Positions 15,418-22,721 of a DNA stretch of 25,447 nt are shown in pieces. The notes under the pieces are model-generated. The model saw only the letters and a list, made by a program, of their open reading frames with translations. It did no database searches and was not told the DNA's origin. Source of the stretch: Planctomycetota bacterium (GTDB lineage Bacteria > Planctomycetota > Phycisphaerae > Phycisphaerales > Phycisphaeraceae). The position numbers and the translations under genes were made by a program. The stretch is taken from positions 1 to 25,447 of the forward strand of contig JAJUHR010000002.1 in assembly GCA_029267795.1 (NCBI GenBank). Reading direction: 5' to 3'. How positions within the stretch are numbered: the first letter of the stretch is position 1; every line of letters starts with the position of its first letter.

Positions 15418-15433
15418 GGCAATCACGATGCCA
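15418..15433 (-). promoter_or_regulatory. Sigma-54-type promoter of the flagellar operon
   Basis: On the minus strand the site reads TGGCATCGTGATTGCC. It contains the -24 element TGGCA and the -12 element TTGC with exactly ten bases between GG and GC, as sigma-54 requires. The predicted transcript starts near 15407, about 93 bases before the first gene. Sigma-54 control of rod, ring and hook genes is established in many bacteria. It needs an enhancer-binding activator; a candidate site lies at 15483-15509. Confidence 0.75.
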
Positions 15434-15482
15434 CGGGAGACTATAGGGTGAATGTTACGCCACAATAGCATCGCAAGTAATT

Positions 15483-15509
15483 GTCAATAAAAATCTTATG
15501 GCTATTGAC
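15483..15509 (-). promoter_or_regulatory. Inverted repeat upstream of the sigma-54 promoter, possible enhancer site
   Basis: Arms GTCAATA and TATTGAC are perfectly complementary with a 13-base spacer, about 75-100 bases upstream of the predicted start site, a usual place for an enhancer-binding protein. Each arm equals one half of the known FleQ consensus (GTCAAT, any base, ATTGAC), although the halves are farther apart than in FleQ sites. A further GTCAAT half lies at 15605-15610. Confidence 0.45.
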
Positions 15510-15703
15510 GCTGGAGTCAAAGATCGAGAAACAAGGGATCAAATGCGCCCCGCTGTTTCCCCCGTCGGCGCAAAGATCACAACTGCGGCGCAACATCTGC
15601 GCAGGTCAATCAAACCTCGGGTCATGTGGCGTTTTTCGTTGGGGTATCGCGTTCTTCGGGGCGATGTCTTGACCCGCCAAAGCGACTTGAAAATGACCCA
15701 GGG
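15510..15703. other. Rest of the gap between the flagellar operon and the M42 peptidase gene
   Basis: The gap 15315-15703 contains the flagellar leader, the promoter and the inverted repeat annotated separately. The remaining 194 bases are AT-richer than the flanking genes and hold only short frames without ribosome binding sites. A GTCAAT half-site at 15605-15610 is the only motif noted. No terminator for the M42 gene was recognised. Confidence 0.5.
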
Positions 15704-16843
15704 TTAGTGGAGAAGGCCCTGCCCAGCGACAAACAGAGCACGGAGGCGCTTACGAAGTGGGGCATCGAGAGGTGCTGCCGAAGAAGCTTTACCGATGGCG
15801 ACCAGCATCTGTACCAGGGCGTCGTAATCCGACAGGCTGATCACCTCCGCAGCGGGGCGCCCCGACTTCTCGTGCATGTTGTGATAATTCCCCAGAGGCA
15901 GGCACACGCACGTGGCGGACAGGCCCAGCGCCTGGTACGCCGTGGCTTCGCACGTGCCCCCGGGCATCAGCCGCCGCTGCCACCTGAACGAGGGGTCATC
16001 CGTGGCCAATTGCCCCGCTACCTGGGCGGCCCAATAGGTCAGCTGGGGATCAAAGGTGCTCGTGCGATCGCCCACGCGGACGATCGGCCCGCTTCCGATC
16101 GGCGAATCCGCGAAGCTCTTGGAGCACTCCAGGGCGACAACGCGCGCCGAACGGGGGATCGTCCCCGCCCGACACGCCCCGATCGCGCCAACGAAGCCTA
16201 CTTCTTCCGCTCGCGTGAGCAGGACCCGCACGTGCGATGCGCGGGATCCCAAGGCATCGAACGCCGCCAGCGCCGCCGCCACAGCTGCCAAGTCGTCGCA
16301 GGCGGGCGCCGCCAGCCGATCACCCCTGACGCGTGTAGGGCCCACGTCCCACGTCAGCACATCCCCGGGCGCGGCCTTCACCGGGCGACGGAATCCGATC
16401 CTGACCCGTTGGCCACGCGCCCGCCGACCCCCCGGCAACAGCTTGAGCACCCGACCTCGAACCTTCGGCAGCTTCTCGTGATGGAGCACTACAGCAGCCC
16501 CCTTGAAATAGCGGTCCGACACCCCGCCGCGGAACTCCGCCTCGAGCATTCGTTCATCCAACACCCTTTGCACCACGAAGCCGGGGTGGTCCATGTGCGC
16601 GGTGAAATAAATCGGCCCGCGACCGTCCCTACTGCAGCGGGCGCGCGAACGTCGCATGATCAGAAGATTGCCATAACGGTCCGCCCTCATGACGGCCCCG
16701 GCCTGCCGAGCCACCCACCGCGTGACCCAATCGATCACGCGGTGCTCCCGCCCCGCGGCGGTCGGCAATGCGGTCAATCGCAACAACCATCGCCGGTGTT
16801 TGCGGCGGTCGATCGGTACGGGGCGGCGTCTTTTCAATCTCAT
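15704..16843 (-). CDS. M42-family metallo-aminopeptidase
   Basis: Cytoplasmic zinc/cobalt peptidase of the M42 family (deblocking or glutamyl aminopeptidase type, usually a dodecameric tetrahedral particle). Numbered from the ATG at 16843, the metal-binding and catalytic residues are His83 and Asp85 in TAHMDHPG, Asp183/Asp184 in ACDDLAAV, Glu213/Glu214 in TRAEEVGFVGA, Glu239 in VALECSKS, and a late histidine in YHNMHE. All expected ligand positions are present. AAGGTAGG precedes the ATG; a TTG at 16879 would extend the product by 12 residues. At 379 residues it is slightly longer than the usual 340-360, with an Arg/Lys-rich start. It is divergent from purE with only 51 bases between them. Substrate is unknown. 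Confidence 0.87.
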   Translation of the reverse strand: MRLKRRRPVPIDRRKHRRWLLRLTALPTAAGREHRVIDWVTRWVARQAGAVMRADRYGNLLIMRRSRARCSRDGRGPIYFTAHMDHPGFVVQRVLDERMLEAEFRGGVSDRYFKGAAVVLHHEKLPKVRGRVLKLLPGGRRARGQRVRIGFRRPVKAAPGDVLTWDVGPTRVRGDRLAAPACDDLAAVAAALAAFDALGSRASHVRVLLTRAEEVGFVGAIGACRAGTIPRSARVVALECSKSFADSPIGSGPIVRVGDRTSTFDPQLTYWAAQVAGQLATDDPSFRWQRRLMPGGTCEATAYQALGLSATCVCLPLGNYHNMHEKSGRPAAEVISLSDYDALVQMLVAIGKASSAAPLDAPLRKRLRALFVAGQGLLH

Positions 16844-16856
16844 GGGTATGCCTACC

Positions 16857-16885
16857 TTGCCTTTCGGGGACGACACCAAGATAAT
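16857..16885 (+). promoter_or_regulatory. Sigma-70-type promoter for purE
   Basis: TTGCCT (16857-16862), 17 bases, then GATAAT (16880-16885) matches the vegetative consensus well. The expected start site near 16892 is only about 3 bases before the purE ATG at 16895, which implies a leaderless or nearly leaderless message and fits the absence of a Shine-Dalgarno. The site overlaps the short divergent region and the first bases upstream of the M42 gene. Confidence 0.55.
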
Positions 16886-16894
16886 CCGGACCTC

Positions 16895-17407
16895 ATGGGT
16901 TCCGCTTCATCTGCCAAGCCGGTCGTCGGGATCGTGATGGGCAGCGCCAGCGATGGCCCGACGATGCGTAAGGCCGCGGAGGTCCTCGATCAGCTCGGTA
17001 TCGGTTATGAGATGAGGGTGATCTCGGCCCACCGGACCCCCCAACGGGCCCACGATTATGCGGTATCGGCTGCCGAGCGGGGCCTGAAGGCCATCCTCGC
17101 AGGCGCGGGGATGGCGGCCCACTTGGCGGGGACGATGGCTGCTTGGACGCACATCCCCGTGCTGGGCGTGCCGATGGAGGGCAAGCTCGCCGGCGGCCTG
17201 GACGCCCTGCTGGCCACCGTGCAGATGCCCAAGGGTGTGCCGGTGGCGACGTTCGCCGTTGGCAGCCATGGGGCGATCAACGCGGCTCTCTTCGCCGCCG
17301 CGATGCTGGCCCTTTCCGATCCCCAACTCGAGGCCCGCCTGAAGGAATTCCGGCGCAGGCAGACCGAAGCCGCCGCCGCAGAACCGCCGGAATCCCCCGC
17401 AATTTAA
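16895..17407 (+). CDS. purE: N5-carboxyaminoimidazole ribonucleotide mutase (PurE class I)
   Basis: Converts N5-CAIR to CAIR in purine biosynthesis, in the cytoplasm. The 170-residue product has the family's full set: VVGIVMGSASDGPTM at residues 10-24, SAHRTP at 44-49 with the catalytic His46, and the GAGMAAHLAG and GVPMEGKLAGG loops lining the octamer active site. Length is normal for class I PurE, and the partner PurK is not in the window. The frame continues upstream of 16895, but that part is only the complement of the M42 gene. No Shine-Dalgarno is visible. A possible intrinsic terminator follows at 17438-17468. Confidence 0.97.
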   Translation: MGSASSAKPVVGIVMGSASDGPTMRKAAEVLDQLGIGYEMRVISAHRTPQRAHDYAVSAAERGLKAILAGAGMAAHLAGTMAAWTHIPVLGVPMEGKLAGGLDALLATVQMPKGVPVATFAVGSHGAINAALFAAAMLALSDPQLEARLKEFRRRQTEAAAAEPPESPAI

Positions 17408-17437
17408 TCCACCCCATCCCGATGCGCTCCCCCGCTT

Positions 17438-17468
17438 GCGTCTCCGCCCCCCTGGGACGCTGGTTTTG
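17438..17468 (+). terminator. Possible intrinsic terminator of purE
   Basis: Arms GCGTCTC and GGGACGC pair over 7 bases with one U-G wobble around a 9-base C-rich loop, followed by TGGTTTTG. The T-run is short, so this is a moderate candidate. It lies 30 bases after the purE stop and before the promoter candidate of the next gene. Confidence 0.45.
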
Positions 17469-17498
17469 TTGACGTCCTGGGCGTTTCGGATTTACTGT
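17469..17498 (+). promoter_or_regulatory. Possible sigma-70 promoter of the SulP gene
   Basis: TTGACG (17469-17474), an 18-base spacer and TACTGT (17493-17498). The -35 matches five of six consensus bases; the -10 keeps only the three most important positions. The start site would be near 17505, about 50 bases before the gene. Confidence 0.35.
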
Positions 17499-17553
17499 TT
17501 CGTCCGATTTTCGGCACCTCGGCCGATGGAGGGAGTGTAGGGGAATACTGCCC

Positions 17554-19329
17554 ATGGCTGACGTGGATCTGGCCCTTAATCAGCAGACCGAAACTGTGTT
17601 TGGCCGTCTGCGCTTCGCCACCGCGCTGCGCAAGACGTTCCAAGACGGATACAACCTCGATCGGTTCAGACACGACCTGGTCGCGGGGCTGGTGGTCGGC
17701 GTGGTCGCCCTGCCGCTGTCGATGGCTTTGGCGATCGCGTGCGGGATGCCCCCGCAACACGGCCTGTACACGGCCATCGTCGCCGGGTTCGTGACCGCAA
17801 TGCTCGGCGGATCGTTCACCAGCGTCTCGGGGCCTACCGCGGCGTTCGTCGTCTTGCTGGTGCCCGTGACCTCCAAGTACGGCCCCGGCGGGCTGCTCCT
17901 GGCCAGCCTGATGGCCGGCGTGCTCCTGGTGTTCATGGGGATGGCTCGGCTGGGGCGTCTGTTGGAGTTCGTGCCGCACCCGGTCACCACGGGGTTTACG
18001 GCCGGCATCGCTGTCGTGATCGCGACCCTGCAAATCAAGGACCTGATGGGCCTGAGCCTCTCCCACGCCCCGGAGCACTACGTCGATCGCATCGCCGCTC
18101 TGTTCCAAGCCATGCCCACGCTCCAGTGGCAGGAGCTGACCATCGGCCTGTTCACGCTGGTGGTGCTGATCCTGTGGCGATACGTCAACCGGCGCGTCCC
18201 CGCGGCGCTGGTGGCGATCGTGCTGGCGAGCCTGCTGGCGTGGGGGCTCGTGTGGGGGAACCCCAACCTAACCGTCCGCACGATCGGCAACCAGTTCTCG
18301 TACGTCGTCGGCGGCACGGCTTACCCCGGCATCCCCCAGACGCCACCGAAATGGGTGCTGCCCTGGACCATGCTCCGCAGCGGGGCCCAAGGCGAGCCGG
18401 TACCGCTGTCGCTGGACATGCTACGGACGCTGGCGATCCCGGCGATCGCGATCGCCCTGCTGGGCGCCATCGAATCGCTGTTGTGCGCGGTGGTAGCAGA
18501 CGGCATCGTCGGCACCAGGCACGACTCAGACGCCGAACTGATCGGCCAGGGCATAGGCAACATCGTGGCGCCGTTTTTCGGGGGGTTCGCCGCCACAGGG
18601 GCGGTGGCGCGCACCGCGGCCAACATTCAGGCGGGCGGCCGCTCGCCGATCGCCTCGATGGCCCACGCGGTGTTCATCCTGGCGTCGATGCTGATCCTGG
18701 CCCCGCTGCTGTCGTACATCCCCATGGCATCCCTAGCGGCGTTGTTGCTGCTGGTGGCGTGGAACATGAGCGACGCGAAGCACTTCATCCGCACCGTGCG
18801 GATTGCGCCGCGGGGCGACGTGCTGGTCCTGCTGGCGTGCTTCGGCCTGACCGTGATTTTCGACATGGTGGTGGCCGTCACCGCCGGCGTGATCCTGGCG
18901 GCGCTGATCTTTATGCGGCGGATGGCTGAACTGACCGATATGCGCCTGACCGAGGGCGAGCACTCCCACCTGAGCCGACCGCTCCCGCCGAACACGCTGC
19001 TCTACGAGATTGCCGGCCCCCTGTTCTTCGGGGCCGCGGAAAAGGCGGTCAGCGCCCTGTCGCAAGCCCGGATGCAGAAAGGCGGCTGGGTGGTCCTCTA
19101 CTTCAGCCAAGTGCCCCACATCGATCTGACGGGGCTGGTGGCGCTGCAATCGGCAATCAAGATGCTGCGAGCTGCGGGGATGCGGGTGGTTCTGGCGGGG
19201 GTCCAGCGGCAACCCGCTGCGCTGATCCGCCGGGCGGGAATCCGAGAAGAACCGGGGGCCCTGCACATCAGCCCCACGCTCGAAGACGCGGTGGCCTTGA
19301 TCGACCCGGTCCCGGCGTTCGCCCCGTAG
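17554..19329 (+). CDS. SulP/SLC26-family anion transporter with STAS domain
   Basis: Inner-membrane anion carrier or symporter of 591 residues. Substrates known in the family include sulfate, bicarbonate and dicarboxylates; the sequence alone does not decide among them. The transmembrane part spans about residues 40-460 with the family signature in the first helices (ALPLSMALAIACGMPPQHGLYTAI, read in two parts around residues 51-75) and SVSGPTAAF at about 90-98. A cytoplasmic STAS domain follows at about 484-585 with the conserved loop HIDLTG around residue 524. Shine-Dalgarno AGGGGA lies about 10 bases before the ATG. No carbonic anhydrase or sulfur genes are adjacent to hint at substrate. 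It converges on the pgs operon. Confidence 0.94.
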   Translation: MADVDLALNQQTETVFGRLRFATALRKTFQDGYNLDRFRHDLVAGLVVGVVALPLSMALAIACGMPPQHGLYTAIVAGFVTAMLGGSFTSVSGPTAAFVVLLVPVTSKYGPGGLLLASLMAGVLLVFMGMARLGRLLEFVPHPVTTGFTAGIAVVIATLQIKDLMGLSLSHAPEHYVDRIAALFQAMPTLQWQELTIGLFTLVVLILWRYVNRRVPAALVAIVLASLLAWGLVWGNPNLTVRTIGNQFSYVVGGTAYPGIPQTPPKWVLPWTMLRSGAQGEPVPLSLDMLRTLAIPAIAIALLGAIESLLCAVVADGIVGTRHDSDAELIGQGIGNIVAPFFGGFAATGAVARTAANIQAGGRSPIASMAHAVFILASMLILAPLLSYIPMASLAALLLLVAWNMSDAKHFIRTVRIAPRGDVLVLLACFGLTVIFDMVVAVTAGVILAALIFMRRMAELTDMRLTEGEHSHLSRPLPPNTLLYEIAGPLFFGAAEKAVSALSQARMQKGGWVVLYFSQVPHIDLTGLVALQSAIKMLRAAGMRVVLAGVQRQPAALIRRAGIREEPGALHISPTLEDAVALIDPVPAFAP

Positions 19330-19368
19330 AGCCTATTTCCTTTGGGTGCACCGGTTTTTAAACGAGGA

Positions 19369-19434
19369 TGGCTGGGGCTCAGCGCAGCGATGCCCCGGGA
19401 TTTGCCGTGGTGTCGCCCCGCTCCACCCCAGCCA
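19369..19434. other. Inverted repeat between convergent sulP and pgsW
   Basis: Arms TGGCTGGGG (19369-19377) and CCCCAGCCA (19426-19434) are perfectly complementary over 9 bases with a 48-base GC-rich interior. It lies 39 bases after the sulP stop. There is no T-run directly after either side, so it is not a clear intrinsic terminator, but its place between convergent genes suits a termination or mRNA-end structure. The rest of the 194-base gap holds only a T5 run on the minus strand (19464-19468). Confidence 0.4.
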
Positions 19435-19523
19435 CTGCGGCTTTTATCGCGATATACCCAAACGAAAAACGCCCTAGGCCGGGGGTAAGCCGGAGGTCTG
19501 ACGGCGAGGCCGGTCCTACGGTG

Positions 19524-20672
19524 TCACACCATCGGCTCGGGGTGCTCCTTGCGATGCGCCCGGCGGGCGGTCTGCAACAGGCGGAATCCCACGTCGGTGC
19601 GGATGAACGCCCAGATGCCCCCCACGACCACCGCCAGCACGGTCACCGCCAGCCAGCGGTTGTGCTGCTCGCGGAAGAAGATCTTGCCCTCGCCGACGGT
19701 GGGCATCGCCGCTGGAGAGATCGGCAGGCCGTAGGTGCGGGCCAACGACTCGACTTCGCGCAGGTTGATGACCACCGCGCCCTCCTGGAGGATGAAGCGC
19801 GCCATCACCGAATCGGTGCCCGTGACCCCCGGGGGGACCTGCACGTTGATCCCGGGCTTGAACTCCTTGCGGCCGATCTCCTTGCCGATCGAGCTGGTCA
19901 GGCCGCCGACGTTGACGTACGCCTTGATGCGCGCCCCGCCGGCGTATTGGTGGTACATGGCCATGCGCAGATCGACGCTCTCCTGGTAGGTATTAGGGCG
20001 CAGGAACGTCAGGTGATGGCCCTCGATCGATTTGGTGATGATCTCGCGGCCCTCCTTGCCGAGCCCGAAGCCGCGGTCGTCGATGCCGCCGATCGACGCC
20101 GCCACCGACCGCGCGCGGAAGATGCCCCGGTCGATCAGCGTCTGTTCCATATCCGGCCAGAGGAACTCCGGCTCGTTGGCGCCCCATTGGGACGCCGAGA
20201 CGCCGGAGATCACGATCGGCTGCAGCTTCATCGCTTGCACCGCCGCCAGCACACACACGTTCAGGGCCGGGAACGAGCCGGAAAAGCCGATCGCGACGGT
20301 GTCGCCCTCCTCGACCTCGGCCTCTTTGAGCATCTCCACAACCACCGCCGCGAAGTTCGGGTTGACGCTGGTCTGTTTGGCAGACAGTTTGCCCGCGCGG
20401 CTGGTGACCGGGGTCATGACCGAGCCGATCAGGCCGGTCTGCGCCGGGTCGGTGGCGGGGTCGATCGGCAACCCGCGGCGCAAACGCTCGACCTTCAGCG
20501 CGTTCATCGCCTGCCGGGCCAACTCGGCCGCATCGCGCTTCAGGGAGTAGTGCCTCTCCCGCACCTGGCTCTTGAAGTGCTCGACCACGAACAGGCCGCC
20601 CAGCGCCAGCACGCCGATCAGCAGCAGCACGCGCCGCGAAACCTCGCGCGGACGCCAGTAGACACGCTTCAT
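19524..20672 (-). CDS. pgsW: Poly-gamma-glutamate system protein (PgsW-like)
   Basis: Third gene of a poly-gamma-glutamate-type operon; proteins of this type occur beside PgsB and PgsC, but their biochemical role is not established. The 382-residue product has one N-terminal membrane segment (about residues 13-30), a large probably extracytoplasmic domain with the segments VAIGFSGSFPALNV and IGGIDDRGFGLGKEGREI, and a second membrane segment near residue 350 before a basic tail. The chosen ATG overlaps the pgsC stop (ATGA) and has GGAG 8 bases upstream; the longer frame reaching to 21155 is only the complement of pgsC. The name rests on context and remembered family resemblance. Confidence 0.78.
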   Translation of the reverse strand: MKRVYWRPREVSRRVLLLIGVLALGGLFVVEHFKSQVRERHYSLKRDAAELARQAMNALKVERLRRGLPIDPATDPAQTGLIGSVMTPVTSRAGKLSAKQTSVNPNFAAVVVEMLKEAEVEEGDTVAIGFSGSFPALNVCVLAAVQAMKLQPIVISGVSASQWGANEPEFLWPDMEQTLIDRGIFRARSVAASIGGIDDRGFGLGKEGREIITKSIEGHHLTFLRPNTYQESVDLRMAMYHQYAGGARIKAYVNVGGLTSSIGKEIGRKEFKPGINVQVPPGVTGTDSVMARFILQEGAVVINLREVESLARTYGLPISPAAMPTVGEGKIFFREQHNRWLAVTVLAVVVGGIWAFIRTDVGFRLLQTARRAHRKEHPEPMV

Positions 20673-21124
20673 GGCGACAGCTCCGCACCCAGGAAGATAA
20701 TCAGCAGCAGCCGCACCACGACAGAAGCCGTCAGCAGGGCCGCCAGCGTCTCCATCATCCCCTGCCGGTCGATCCAGATCGCGATCAGGCCCGGCACGAT
20801 GTACCCGATGACCTGCACGTCCGCGGGCGCCTCGACGGTGAGTGTGCCCTGGAACATCCGCACCACCGCTCCCAGCAAGTACCCGATCAGGATCATCATC
20901 ACCGTCCGCCGTCGGCCGAAGATGATCATCACGCTGGCCAGTGTCCGTACCAGTAAAAACGTGACCAGCGCCACCCCCAGCGTCAGCATCACGGTCCAAG
21001 GGTGGTTCAGGAACATGGCAAAATAGCCGGGCACGACCATGCCCCCGGCCGCCAGCCCGAACAGCTCCGTGAACACCAAGCTGACCGCCAACCCCATCCC
21101 GATCGCTATCGCAAGCATCGGCAT
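20669..21124 (-). CDS. pgsC: Poly-gamma-glutamate biosynthesis membrane protein PgsC/CapC
   Basis: Small integral membrane subunit that works with PgsB in synthesis or export of poly-gamma-glutamate. At 151 residues it matches the usual length of about 149. Hydrophobic segments lie at about 3-22, 27-62 (two), 75-92, 104-118 and 126-146. Family features are FTELFGLAAGGMVVPGYFA near the N-terminus and the VIGYIVPGLIAIWIDRQG segment at about 104-121. GGAGA lies 6 bases before the ATG. It follows pgsB after 134 bases and overlaps pgsW by 4. Confidence 0.9.
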   Translation of the reverse strand: MPMLAIAIGMGLAVSLVFTELFGLAAGGMVVPGYFAMFLNHPWTVMLTLGVALVTFLLVRTLASVMIIFGRRRTVMMILIGYLLGAVVRMFQGTLTVEAPADVQVIGYIVPGLIAIWIDRQGMMETLAALLTASVVVRLLLIIFLGAELSP

Positions 21125-21258
21125 CGCAACTCTCCGTGACCCATTTGGGTTTCAAAGCCGGCCGCGCCGCGCCCCGTACGCCGTCTTGCCGGTGCGGGTG
21201 CGCGTCTCGCCTCCCGGCTATCGCGAGCCACTGCCCGTCAGCCGCCGGACCATCTGCC

Positions 21259-22473
21259 TCATGCTTCCGAACCGGAGTAGATCGCGCTCTTGACCAGGCT
21301 CCGGTTCTTAAAGTACCGCACGACCTCCAGGCCGGGCCCGCCGATGTTGGCCATGCCCATGATCAGCGACGAGGCCCCCGATAGTTCGATGCAGATCTCG
21401 AACAGGTCATCGACGCGGGTGTTCTCGGCGAACACGAACTTGCGTCCGTCCAGGCCCGCCTTGAACGCCGCCCGCGCGAAGAGGTAGGTCCCCGTGCCGA
21501 TCAGCACGTAGTGGTCCGCTGCCGTCCAATTGGCGCAGGCTTGGCCGAGCTGCTGCGAGCGGTCGGGGCGATCCGCACGGCAGTTGAACACCGCGATCCG
21601 TTTCTCCACCATGTCGTAGCGTCTCACCGCCAATTCCCAGATCCGCTCGGTGGACTCCGGGTCGTTGGCGGCAAACCCATTCACGAAGAAGATCTGCCGG
21701 CCAAAGAAGTCGATCTCGTGCGTGGTCATCACGCCTGGGTCGGGCTTGGCGGCCCACATGCCTTGCAGCGCCGTCTGGCGGTCCACCCCCAGGTCCTCGC
21801 AGACGCGCAGGGCCAGCGCCACATTCTCCGCGTGCTCCACGTAGCTGAACCGGTTCAACTCCTCTTCGGTGACGGCGTTCACCCGGTCCGGGCCGACTGC
21901 GATCAGGTCCGCGTGGCGGTCGGCCGCACAGCGGGCGAACACGTCCAGGTGCCGGCGCTCCGCGGTGTACAACCGGCCCCCCGCCGGGATCATCCCCGCC
22001 AGGGCCGTCGCCACGTTGTGCTCCGTCGGCCCCATCACGTCCAAGTGGTCGGCCCGCGCGTTGGTGATCACCCCGTGCGTGGCACGGACCAGTTTCCATT
22101 CGCTAAGCCACTGCAGGAACGGCTGCAGCGCCATGCACTCGATCACGATCGCTTGGGCGCCGTAATCCGCGGCCACGTCCACGATGCGGACCTGCTCGAT
22201 GACGTTTGGGCGGGAAAACCGAAAGACGGGGTATTCTCTGCCGTCCGGCAGGATCATCCGCGCCAGCGTCCCGGTGGTCTTGGCGCAAGTGGCGATCCCC
22301 CCCTCGCGCAGCCCCGCAGCGATCAACCGGGTCACACTGGATTTGCCCCGGGTGCCATTGACGTGGATCCGGATGGGGATTTTGGCCAGGCGCCGGCGGT
22401 GAAGGAACGACTCCACCAAGCCGGCCGCGGCCAGCCCCAGGGTAACGAAAAGCAACAACCAAAAACCAGTCAT
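21259..22473 (-). CDS. pgsB: Poly-gamma-glutamate synthase PgsB/CapB
   Basis: ATP-dependent amide ligase of the Mur-ligase type that adds glutamate in gamma linkage at the inner membrane. The 404-residue product (Bacillus PgsB is about 393) begins with a membrane segment (residues 2-22), then HVNGTRGKSSVTRLI with the P-loop Lys44, then KTTGTLARMI, IVIECMALQP, DHLDVMGPT and HFVNGFAAND-like and NCRADRPDR motifs, in the same order as CapB. The start has GGAG 7 bases upstream; the much longer frame on this strand up to 23118 is a shadow. The capA/pgsA gene normally required in Bacillus is absent. Confidence 0.94.
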   Translation of the reverse strand: MTGFWLLLFVTLGLAAAGLVESFLHRRRLAKIPIRIHVNGTRGKSSVTRLIAAGLREGGIATCAKTTGTLARMILPDGREYPVFRFSRPNVIEQVRIVDVAADYGAQAIVIECMALQPFLQWLSEWKLVRATHGVITNARADHLDVMGPTEHNVATALAGMIPAGGRLYTAERRHLDVFARCAADRHADLIAVGPDRVNAVTEEELNRFSYVEHAENVALALRVCEDLGVDRQTALQGMWAAKPDPGVMTTHEIDFFGRQIFFVNGFAANDPESTERIWELAVRRYDMVEKRIAVFNCRADRPDRSQQLGQACANWTAADHYVLIGTGTYLFARAAFKAGLDGRKFVFAENTRVDDLFEICIELSGASSLIMGMANIGGPGLEVVRYFKNRSLVKSAIYSGSEA

Positions 22474-22518
22474 GCGGTGGCTCCAGCGGGAACTAACCCC
22501 GTCGGAGATGGGCCGAGA

Positions 22519-22547
22519 ATGATACCACGGCCAAGCGCCGCCCCCAA
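22519..22547 (-). promoter_or_regulatory. Possible sigma-70 promoter of the pgs operon
   Basis: On the minus strand TTGGGG (22542-22547), exactly 17 bases, then TATCAT (22519-22524). The -10 matches four of six positions, including the key first three. The start site would be near 22512, about 40 bases before pgsB. Confidence 0.45.
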
Positions 22548-22637
22548 GCGGACGGCCCGGGCGAAGCCAGACGGGCCATGTCGAGTCGCGGCAAAGCTGC
22601 ACCGCCCTCACTGGCCCGTGGACCTGAGGCGAGGGAT

Positions 22638-22660
22638 AAAAAAGCCCGGCCTGTACCAGG
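22638..22660 (-). terminator. Probable intrinsic terminator after the beta-CASP nuclease gene
   Basis: On the minus strand a 5-pair GC stem (CCTGG with CCGGG, one U-G pair) and a 6-base loop are followed by one C and TTTTTT. It lies 61 bases past the nuclease stop and upstream of the pgs promoter candidate, separating the two units. The stem is short but the T6 run is clear. Confidence 0.55.
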
Positions 22661-22721
22661 GTTTGCGCCAAGGACCACTGGCACGTAAGCGTGGGACAGT
22701 CAGGCTCAGCGGCACCACGGA

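Noticed and set aside
15626..16894. Upstream extension of the purE frame
   Set aside because: It is the complement of the M42 peptidase gene; the PurE family begins at 16895.
19368..21026. 552-codon plus-strand frame opposite pgsW and pgsC
   Set aside because: Shadow of two recognised genes; Arg/His/Asp-rich with no motifs.
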